Source: a bacterium
GTDB taxonomy: Bacteria > Acidobacteriota > Blastocatellia > Pyrinomonadales > Pyrinomonadaceae
DNA length: 17,643 nt
Direction of reading: 5' to 3'
Assembly (NCBI GenBank): GCA_029945985.1
Contig: JAQSDP010000427.1
Coordinates: 1 to 17,643, forward strand
Part shown: in pieces, positions 8,776 to 13,844 of the stretch
How the letters are laid out: every line of letters begins with the position of its first letter
Position numbering within the stretch: position 1 is the stretch's first letter
Program-made: the position numbers and the translations under genes
Notes under the pieces: generated by a model
Told to the model about the DNA's origin: nothing
Databases searched by the model: none
Seen by the model: the letters and a program-made list of their open reading frames with translations, nothing else

Positions 8776-9231
8776 ATGCCATATCGACTTTTCGGCGGCC
8801 TTTGGCTTGCACTTCCACCGGGCCTGCGGAGGTTTGTGCTGCGGCGAGTGCAAACGACTTTTACCGTCTCGGCGGCGGCCGTTGTGGTAAATATCGAGCG
8901 CAAGGTCTTAGTGCTTCATCATGTTCTCAGGCCCAACACCGGCTGGGGCTTGCCTGGCGGCTTCGTCGACGCGGGCGAACAGCCGCACATCGCCATCGCG
9001 CGCGAGTTGATGGAGGAGACGGGCATCGAGATCACCGATATCAAGATGCTGCATCTGAAGACGCTAGGGCGTCACGTCGAGATATTGTTTGCGGCAAAGG
9101 CGATCGAAGAAGGGAAGATCTTGAGCTCAGAGATCGATCATCTCGGGTGGTATGCGTTTGACGAGATACCGGAGCGGCTACCCATGGATCAGCGGCTGAC
9201 CATCGAGCGGGTATTGAAGGGCGAAATTTGA
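8776..9231 (+). CDS. NUDIX hydrolase
   Basis: 151 residues. A complete NUDIX box G-x5-E-x7-REUxEExGU is present at 62-84 (GFVDAGE ... RELMEETGI), so metal-dependent cleavage of a nucleoside diphosphate linked to another group is expected. The substrate cannot be told from the sequence. The box lies after the usual strand (TVSAAAVVVNIERKVLVL) and WGLPGG. The first 28 residues are an extra basic and hydrophobic segment (LWLALPPGLRRFVLRRV), possibly an amphipathic helix that touches the membrane. The start at 8776 has only a weak GGA upstream. It reads into the phosphoribosyltransferase-like gene, whose start is 62 nt downstream, so the two may share a transcript ending at the terminator near 9961. 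Confidence 0.9.
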   Translation: MPYRLFGGLWLALPPGLRRFVLRRVQTTFTVSAAAVVVNIERKVLVLHHVLRPNTGWGLPGGFVDAGEQPHIAIARELMEETGIEITDIKMLHLKTLGRHVEILFAAKAIEEGKILSSEIDHLGWYAFDEIPERLPMDQRLTIERVLKGEI

Positions 9232-9280
9232 AAAATCATGCTCGGCTGACTAATATTGTAAGTTCGCTTTCACTCGCAGA

Positions 9281-9286
9281 AAGGAG
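9281..9286 (+). promoter_or_regulatory. Shine-Dalgarno fixing the start of the phosphoribosyltransferase gene
   Basis: AAGGAG lies 7 nt before ATG 9294. The frame is open up to a TTG at 9228, but that start would overlap the NUDIX stop, lacks a ribosome binding site and adds residues with no family similarity. ATG 9294 is therefore the likely start. Confidence 0.8.
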
Positions 9287-9293
9287 ATTCATC

Positions 9294-9911
9294 ATGATAG
9301 ATCTTATTCCAACGCCTGAGTCGGTAATGGGCATCCTGAAAAAGACCGGAGCCTACCGTAAGGGCCACTTTGTTTATCCGAACGGTAAACACGCATCGCA
9401 CTATTTCCAGATGCCGCTGGCGTTTCGATATTACGACAATGCCCGCATCCTCTCTGTCGGCCTAAGCCGGATGTTCCGGATGGAAAAGTCTATCTCCAGC
9501 CGCTTGCCAAAAGTTTCGGTTATCAGCCCGAGCCCGGGCGGCATCATGGTAGCGTTTGGCGTACGCGAAGCTCTCAGCGCTGAGCAGATCTACTGGGCCG
9601 AAATGGAAGGGGGCAAACGGCAGTTTCGTCAATATATGTCTGAATCGGAAGTCCATCCGGTGATCATCGTCGATGACATCATCCGATCCGGGAGAGCTCT
9701 AGGGGAAACTGTCGAGCTGTGCAAAGAGATCAATACAGAGGTGATCGGGATAGGCGCTATCGCACGGTTCGAAGACAGTCCCTTAGAATTCGGCGGCATT
9801 CCGGTGAAGACGCTACTTTCGTTCGACGTTAACTTCTACGAGAACCAGGAGGAATGGAAGACCTCGCGCAGCGCTTCCGACCAGGCTGAGGAAGAAAAGG
9901 TCCGGTTCTAA
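9294..9911 (+). CDS. Orotate phosphoribosyltransferase-like protein (PyrE-like)
   Basis: 205 residues from ATG 9294. The layout matches bacterial orotate phosphoribosyltransferase, which makes OMP from orotate and PRPP in pyrimidine synthesis: LLKKSGA-like ILKKTGAYRKGHFVYPNGKH near the N-terminus, the YFQ strand, the SPSPGGIMVAFGVREAL loop in place of GPxxGGI, the EGG/R catalytic-loop area, and the PRPP-binding strand VIIVDDIIRSGRA (123-135). Asp127 and Asp128 are kept, but the usual TTG of the PRPP loop is replaced by RSG and the following Gly/Ser by Arg/Ala. This may be the organism's divergent PyrE or a related phosphoribosyltransferase with another base. It follows the NUDIX gene and is closed by a strong terminator. 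Confidence 0.75.
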   Translation: MIDLIPTPESVMGILKKTGAYRKGHFVYPNGKHASHYFQMPLAFRYYDNARILSVGLSRMFRMEKSISSRLPKVSVISPSPGGIMVAFGVREALSAEQIYWAEMEGGKRQFRQYMSESEVHPVIIVDDIIRSGRALGETVELCKEINTEVIGIGAIARFEDSPLEFGGIPVKTLLSFDVNFYENQEEWKTSRSASDQAEEEKVRF

Positions 9912-9934
9912 ATGGGGACCAATTGATTGATGGG

Positions 9935-9961
9935 AACGCCCGCATGCGGGCGTTTTCTTTT
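9935..9961 (+). terminator. Intrinsic terminator between convergent genes
   Basis: A perfect 8-bp stem AACGCCCG (9935-9942) pairs with CGGGCGTT (9947-9954) around CATG. It runs into TTTTCTTTT (9953-9961). It ends the NUDIX/phosphoribosyltransferase unit. Read from the minus strand the stem is followed by no T-run, so it serves mainly the plus strand. Confidence 0.88.
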
Positions 9962-9964
9962 GCG

Positions 9965-11329
9965 TTAACGGTCGAAGGTTTTGAGCGACGTGGTCAGTTC
10001 GCGTCGTTCGATGTATAGCCTAAGAAATCTTTCTTTGTCGGTCGACAGCGTCCAGATCGCCCTTGCCCACCCGCTCATCTCAGTTGCTTCCTCCCACGAA
10101 TAGAGTGCGATGTAGCCGGCGACAAAAGAGAAGGGAATCGAGGCGAACGCAAGCATCCACGATCCCGAAAACAGATACAGGACCGCCGCAGCGATGACCC
10201 AAGTTAGCGGGAAAAACACCATTCCGGCGAGCACCTTCGCGGTTGATCTAATGTCATCGGCGTCGTGTCGCGAAAAGAGGTATGACGTTAGTTTCGTGAG
10301 TTGATATGCAGGAAAATGGAGGATCGTGCCGTAAATTGTTAGCGGCAGCAACATCAGAAGCGCCCACGTTTGAAAGATCGCCTGCCTGATAACAAATCCG
10401 CGTGAAAGATTGGCGAGCGAGAGGTGTTCGGGTTCGAGCCCTGCCGTTTTTAACTTCACGTCAAACCTGGCGAGTCTTTCATCGAGCTCCGGAGTGTAGT
10501 TTTTTTGCTCCACATATTGCTTCTGAAAATCGAGCTTTTCACCGAGGTTTGCATTTTCTTCGCTGGCTGCGGCAAAGATGCGTTCGGCGATAGCGGCGGT
10601 GTGGAGTTCGGACTCGTCCTCAGCATTCAGCGTCACTTGGCGGATCGCAGCTTCGATCCTTGCTGTAAGTTCCTTGACCGCTTTCGCTGGCGGCTGGCCG
10701 TCAGCGTCGAGTTCGGTCCTCTCGACTTGAAATGCCTCACCGAAATGCAGAAGCCCCTCGCTGCGGAACGTGGTTTTGTTCGTATAGTGAAGCCCGACGG
10801 GCACTATGCGAAGATCGATGGGGTCGTCGCCGATCGAGACCGCTCCGATAGCGATGCGTGCCGCTCCTGTTTTGAGCGGCAGCAGTGTCGGCGAGTTGTG
10901 TGAAATTCCCTCTGGAAACAATGCGATAGAACCGCCTTTGCGCAGACGTTCTTCGGCCGCCCGAAACGTTTTTTGATTCTGCGACACGTCAGCTTCCGCA
11001 TCGATCTTCCGATAAACGGGCAACGCCTCGACCGTTTGCAGTAGGAACGAGATCACCGGCATCTTGAACAGTGTCGATTTTGCGAGAAACGAAATCCGGC
11101 GAGGAAGGGCTACGAAAACCAGGGCCGGATCGACGAGTCCGTTCGGGTGATTCATCACGAAGATCACACCGGTTCCCCTCGGGACTGAGCCCGCATTGAC
11201 TGTTTCTATACGTCGGAAGAAGAGTTTGAGCGCAATACCGAAGATCGCGAGAATGATCTTGAACGTAAACGTGCCCCTGCGGTTGAAGATCAGGTCAGGA
11301 AGGCGGAGACGTTTAACAGTAGTCGGCAC
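9965..11329 (-). CDS. Membrane-associated PlsC-like acyltransferase with C-terminal membrane tail
   Basis: 454 residues. The N-terminal 230 residues form a glycerolipid acyltransferase (LPLAT) domain: NHPNGLVD (60-67) with His61 and Asp67 as the catalytic pair, then LAKSTLFKMP, and FPEG (138-141) for glycerophosphate binding. Spacing between His and Asp is five residues rather than the four of E. coli PlsC, as in the HxNxFVDP form of fungal-type glycerol-3-phosphate acyltransferases. The C-terminal half carries an extra charged helical region (240-310) and about three membrane segments (near 314-335, 366-388, 391-412). It probably acylates glycerol-3-phosphate, lysophosphatidate or a related acceptor at the inner membrane. 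The likely start is GTG at 11327-11329, 11 nt after the preceding gene; no Shine-Dalgarno is visible. It is the last gene of the ybaB-recR run. Confidence 0.85.
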   Translation of the reverse strand: MPTTVKRLRLPDLIFNRRGTFTFKIILAIFGIALKLFFRRIETVNAGSVPRGTGVIFVMNHPNGLVDPALVFVALPRRISFLAKSTLFKMPVISFLLQTVEALPVYRKIDAEADVSQNQKTFRAAEERLRKGGSIALFPEGISHNSPTLLPLKTGAARIAIGAVSIGDDPIDLRIVPVGLHYTNKTTFRSEGLLHFGEAFQVERTELDADGQPPAKAVKELTARIEAAIRQVTLNAEDESELHTAAIAERIFAAASEENANLGEKLDFQKQYVEQKNYTPELDERLARFDVKLKTAGLEPEHLSLANLSRGFVIRQAIFQTWALLMLLPLTIYGTILHFPAYQLTKLTSYLFSRHDADDIRSTAKVLAGMVFFPLTWVIAAAVLYLFSGSWMLAFASIPFSFVAGYIALYSWEEATEMSGWARAIWTLSTDKERFLRLYIERRELTTSLKTFDR

Positions 11330-11340
11330 GAGGAGAGTCT

Positions 11341-11607
11341 TTAGGCGAAGTCCGTTTTCCCCAGAATCAAATCAACGGAAGACTCGTCTAATCCGTATGA
11401 GACTGAAAAGTGCAAATGATAATCGTTCGGAACGGTCGGCTGAGCCAGAGCCAAGATATGGGAAGCCAAGGACTCAAGTCCAGCCTTGTTTGCAACGATA
11501 ATGACTTCGCCGCCGTCGATTTTGACCTCGATTCGATGCCCGTCAATCCATTTATCAGGTAATCCGGTTGACTGATTGTATTCCGATACGTCTAGGGTGA
11601 TCTCCAT
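11341..11607 (-). CDS. Imm32-like small protein in the recR operon
   Basis: 88 residues, with no signal peptide or membrane segment. The C-terminal two thirds resemble the immunity-protein-32 (Imm32) pattern: a strand (GEVIIVAN), a helix KAGLESLASHILALAQ, then HLHFSVSYGLDESSVDLILGKT. Imm32 proteins were named as predicted immunity partners of polymorphic toxins but are also found without a toxin. No toxin gene is seen here. It starts 3 nt after the recR stop codon and ends 11 nt before the acyltransferase start, so it is almost certainly co-transcribed and probably translated by coupling. The family match is from memory of the pattern and is not verified by search. Confidence 0.68.
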   Translation of the reverse strand: MEITLDVSEYNQSTGLPDKWIDGHRIEVKIDGGEVIIVANKAGLESLASHILALAQPTVPNDYHLHFSVSYGLDESSVDLILGKTDFA

Positions 11608-11610
11608 AGC

Positions 11611-12225
11611 TTACATTTCATGTCTGTTGGTAAGCGCCTTGTCCATCGTCACTTCATCTACATACTCAAGGTCGCTACCGACCGGCATGCCCATGGCGAT
11701 GCGAGTACAGCGGACGCCGAGGGGTTTCAACAATCGAGCGATGTAGTTGGCGGTGGCTTCGCCCTCGGTAGTCGGGTTTGTGGCGATTATGATCTCGAGC
11801 ACCTCGACGCCGTCGTTGTTTTCGGGCAGCAGACGCGGCAGCAGATTGGGGATCATCAATTCATCCGGCCCGACACCGCGGATCGGCGAGAGCGAGCCGT
11901 GGAGAATGTGATAGAGCCCGCGGAACGAACGCGTTTTCTCGACGGCGACAAGGTTATACGGCTCCTCGACGATGCAGATGATCGAGCGGTCGCGTTTCGG
12001 ATTCGAGCAGTAAAGACAAGGGTTGACGTCTGTCAGGTTATTGCAGGTCGAGCAGAAAACGATCTTCTCCTTCACCTCGCGAAGCGATTCGACGAACGCG
12101 TCGATCTCGGCTTTCGGGCGGCGAAGAATGTAGAACGCAAGGCGCTGTGCGCTTTTATGGCCGACGCCCGGCAGACGTTTGAATTCGTCGATCAGCCGGG
12201 CGACGGGTTCGGAGTAATCAAGCAT
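11611..12225 (-). CDS. recR: Recombination mediator protein RecR
   Basis: 204 residues, the normal RecR length. With RecO and RecF, RecR helps load RecA on SSB-coated single-stranded DNA at gaps. Visible parts: helix-hairpin-helix at the N-terminus (FKRLPGVGHKSAQRLAFYIL), a four-cysteine zinc finger (Cys58, Cys61, Cys70, Cys73; CSTC and CLYC), the Toprim start SIICIVEEP (81-89), and the conserved ATNPTTEGEATANYIA near the end followed by RIAMGMPVGSDLEYVD. The ATG directly abuts the ybaB stop codon (TAAATG, no gap), so translation is likely coupled to ybaB. This matches the widespread ybaB-recR pairing. dnaX, which often precedes them, is not here. Confidence 0.97.
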   Translation of the reverse strand: MLDYSEPVARLIDEFKRLPGVGHKSAQRLAFYILRRPKAEIDAFVESLREVKEKIVFCSTCNNLTDVNPCLYCSNPKRDRSIICIVEEPYNLVAVEKTRSFRGLYHILHGSLSPIRGVGPDELMIPNLLPRLLPENNDGVEVLEIIIATNPTTEGEATANYIARLLKPLGVRCTRIAMGMPVGSDLEYVDEVTMDKALTNRHEM

Positions 12226-12531
12226 TTACATCAGCCCCGGGGGAAGCATTCCGCCCAATTTTCCTTTGAGCGATTCTTCGACCTTGCGGTGAGCTTCATT
12301 CAAGGCCGCGACGGTTAGGTCCTGGATCATTTCAACGTCGCCATCTTTGACAAGATCGGGCGAGATCGTGAGTTCGACGACCTCAAAATCGCCGCGCATC
12401 TTTACCGAAACGGCGCCGCCGCCCGCCGACGCGTCGACGATCGTCTGCTTCATCTCTTTGCCCATCTGCTCCTGCATTTGCTGGGCCTGCTTCATCATCG
12501 ACTGCATGTCGAATCCGCCTGGAAATTTCAT
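12226..12531 (-). CDS. YbaB/EbfC family nucleoid-associated protein
   Basis: 101 residues. It has the typical Met/Gln-rich N-terminal helix (FDMQSMMKQAQQMQEQMGKE), the GGGAVSVKMRGDFEVVELTISP strand block, and the helix DLTVAALNEAHRKVEESLKG with a Gly/Pro-rich end. Members form dimers that bind DNA without strong sequence preference. The gene is first in a minus-strand operon with recR directly behind it. The ATG at 12529-12531 has an AGAGGTG-type ribosome site about 10 nt upstream. It is divergently arranged with the SIMPL-domain gene across a 161-nt spacer. Confidence 0.95.
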   Translation of the reverse strand: MKFPGGFDMQSMMKQAQQMQEQMGKEMKQTIVDASAGGGAVSVKMRGDFEVVELTISPDLVKDGDVEMIQDLTVAALNEAHRKVEESLKGKLGGMLPPGLM

Positions 12532-12598
12532 ATCTTTAACACCTCTTGGTTGACCTCAATCGTATCGTTCCGAATGGCCGATTGCAACGTCTTCACGC

Positions 12599-12612
12599 TG
12601 TGGATATCCACA
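12599..12612. promoter_or_regulatory. Perfect 14-bp palindrome in the divergent ybaB/SIMPL spacer
   Basis: TGTGGATATCCACA is a perfect palindrome, centred in the 161-nt region between the divergent starts at 12531 and 12693. Each half, ATATCCACA, differs at one position from the DnaA-box consensus TTATCCACA, so it could be a pair of overlapping inverted DnaA-like boxes. It could equally be an operator for another dimeric regulator. Confidence 0.45.
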
Positions 12613-12692
12613 CCAGCGGAATGTGACCTGTCTCACTACTTTTTCGCCCGGAAGAGCCTATACTCGCCTTGTCCTAAAGGAGGGACGTAGCT

Positions 12693-13430
12693 GTGAACGG
12701 AGAAAGAACTTGGACTTATTACAATAGCGGAACCGCTTTAGCTATCGGCATTGTGCTAGCATCGCTGATCTTCGGCTGGTTCTATTCAAGCGCAAAGAAA
12801 GGCGACGACGCGATAACCGTGACGGGTTCGGCAAAGAAACGCATTACATCTGATCTTGTGATATGGAGTGCCGGTGTTTCGTCGCAAGCCGCCCAGTTGT
12901 CGGACGCCTACAAGCAACTGTCGGATAACATACCGCGGATCAAGCAATATTTGATCGAAAAAGGCGTGCCCGATTCTCAAATGACCATTTCGTCGATCAC
13001 GACGACAACCCTAAAGCGTCGCGACGGTGATGGAAACGAAACGGCCGAGATCACCGGCTATTCGTTGACGCAGAGTATCGAGGTGCGGTCGAACGACGTG
13101 CAGAAGATCTCCCAGGTCGCACGCGAGGCGACCGAGCTTATCAACCAGGGCATCCTGGTCGAATCGAAGGCTCCGCAGTTTTACTACACGGCGATCGGCG
13201 ACCTGAAGATCGAGATGCTCGGCGAGGCTGCAAAGGACGCCAAAGAAAGAGCATCGCGAATAGCGTCGAGCACCGGAAATTCGATCGGCTCGGTAAGATC
13301 GGCGAAAATGGGCGTGCTGCAGATAACCGCCGCCGATTCAACCGATGTTTCCGATTACGGCGTATACGATACGACCACGATCGAAAAAGACATGACCGCT
13401 GTAGTAAACGTCAGCTTCGCGGTAAGTTGA
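12693..13430 (+). CDS. SIMPL-domain (DUF541) membrane-anchored protein
   Basis: 245 residues. After a short N-terminus, a single membrane segment (about 13-31, GTALAIGIVLASLIFGWFY) anchors the protein. The rest (about 40-245) is a SIMPL/DUF541 domain facing the periplasm: ITVTGSAKKRITSDLVIWSAGVS, the middle ISSITTTTLKRRDG and GYSLTQSIEVRSNDVQKI, then AKDAKERASRIASSTG, and a final beta strand TAVVNVSFAVS. The family is widespread; some members bind or oppose stress on the envelope, but no biochemical role can be given here. The GTG start at 12693 is supported by a strong AGGAGG at 12678-12683, 9 nt away. It is divergent from ybaB. No T-run terminator follows; instead a palindromic repeat begins 10 nt after the stop. 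Confidence 0.9.
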   Translation: MNGERTWTYYNSGTALAIGIVLASLIFGWFYSSAKKGDDAITVTGSAKKRITSDLVIWSAGVSSQAAQLSDAYKQLSDNIPRIKQYLIEKGVPDSQMTISSITTTTLKRRDGDGNETAEITGYSLTQSIEVRSNDVQKISQVAREATELINQGILVESKAPQFYYTAIGDLKIEMLGEAAKDAKERASRIASSTGNSIGSVRSAKMGVLQITAADSTDVSDYGVYDTTTIEKDMTAVVNVSFAVS

Positions 13431-13440
13431 CTTCTGCATA

Positions 13441-13502
13441 GCAGCGGGCCGGTTAGCTAGGGCGATCCGTCAAAGTTGAGCGTGTCACCCTTCCTAACCC
13501 GC
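13441..13502. repeat. Intergenic palindromic repeat, related to the element in the helicase gene
   Basis: Inverted segments GGTTAG (13451-13456) and CTAACC (13494-13499), then GGG (13460-13462) and CCC (13488-13490), with matching 3-nt internal loops, fold over a 25-nt centre. The left half shares GTTAG-NN-AGGGCGAT-N-CG with the reverse complement of the right half of the element at 15202-15289, apart from one extra G. No T-run follows, so it is not a standard terminator. Confidence 0.5.
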
Positions 13503-13526
13503 AGGAAAGCCGATCTTCTAATCCTC

Positions 13527-13715
13527 TTACGGATCTCGTTCGCAGTTTGCCGGATCTTGAGAGTAAAATGGAATGAGAAGACGGCAGATCGCGATTTCGA
13601 CAAGGTCGGCCGCCGCTGCCACTAGATAGATGAGCACCGATCTGGAAAGATCAACCTGGCCACTGAACCAGCCGTCGGCACGCCACAGATTCATCTCCGT
13701 GCTCTTTATCTCCAT
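13527..13715 (-). CDS. Alternative small ORF antisense to the candidate small membrane protein
   Basis: 62 residues from ATG 13713-13715, beginning MEIKSTEMNLWRADGWF and containing a hydrophobic stretch (SVLIYLVAAAADLVEIAI) near residues 26-43. The frame stays open upstream of this ATG to a stop at 13803-13805. No Shine-Dalgarno or family match is seen. It overlaps a plus-strand ORF that also encodes a membrane-like protein, and at most one of the two is likely real. Confidence 0.2.
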   Translation of the reverse strand: MEIKSTEMNLWRADGWFSGQVDLSRSVLIYLVAAAADLVEIAICRLLIPFYSQDPANCERDP

Positions 13716-13806
13716 CGTTTGGACGTCAAGCCTGCTCTTCCTGCTCTTGGGCCTTCCGGTGCTTATTTTCCAGAAGATCTCGTCCGCGTTTACTAAGAAA
13801 GCTTAA
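13630..13806 (+). CDS. Candidate small single-pass membrane protein (58 aa)
   Basis: An ORF of 58 residues beginning MSTDLERSTWPLNQPSARHR, with one clear membrane segment (about 22-47, ISVLFISIVWTSSLLFLLLG onward) and a basic tail FTKKA. About 71 percent of its codons end in G or C, compatible with the coding style of its neighbours. Directly upstream and in the same frame lies an 18-codon ORF (ATG 13573 to TAG 13627-13629) whose stop abuts this ATG, which could give translational coupling. No Shine-Dalgarno is visible, and an antisense ORF overlaps it. It ends 38 nt before the helicase start. I do not recognise a family. Confidence 0.4.
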   Translation: MSTDLERSTWPLNQPSARHRFISVLFISIVWTSSLLFLLLGLPVLIFQKISSAFTKKA

Positions 13807-13844
13807 CCCGGCTGCCCCATCCGTGATAACATCATGTTGCACGG

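Noticed and set aside
9228..9293. TTG 9228 as the start of the phosphoribosyltransferase
   Set aside because: It overlaps the NUDIX stop and lacks a ribosome binding site, whereas ATG 9294 has AAGGAG at 7 nt and matches the family N-terminus.
10786..10800. AAGCCCGACGGGC in the acyltransferase gene as another copy of the palindrome arms
   Set aside because: Only a short match with no paired arm or inner motif; it encodes conserved acyltransferase sequence.
11620..12318. 232-codon plus-strand ORF over recR and ybaB
   Set aside because: It is the antisense shadow of two clearly identified genes and its product has no recognisable domain.
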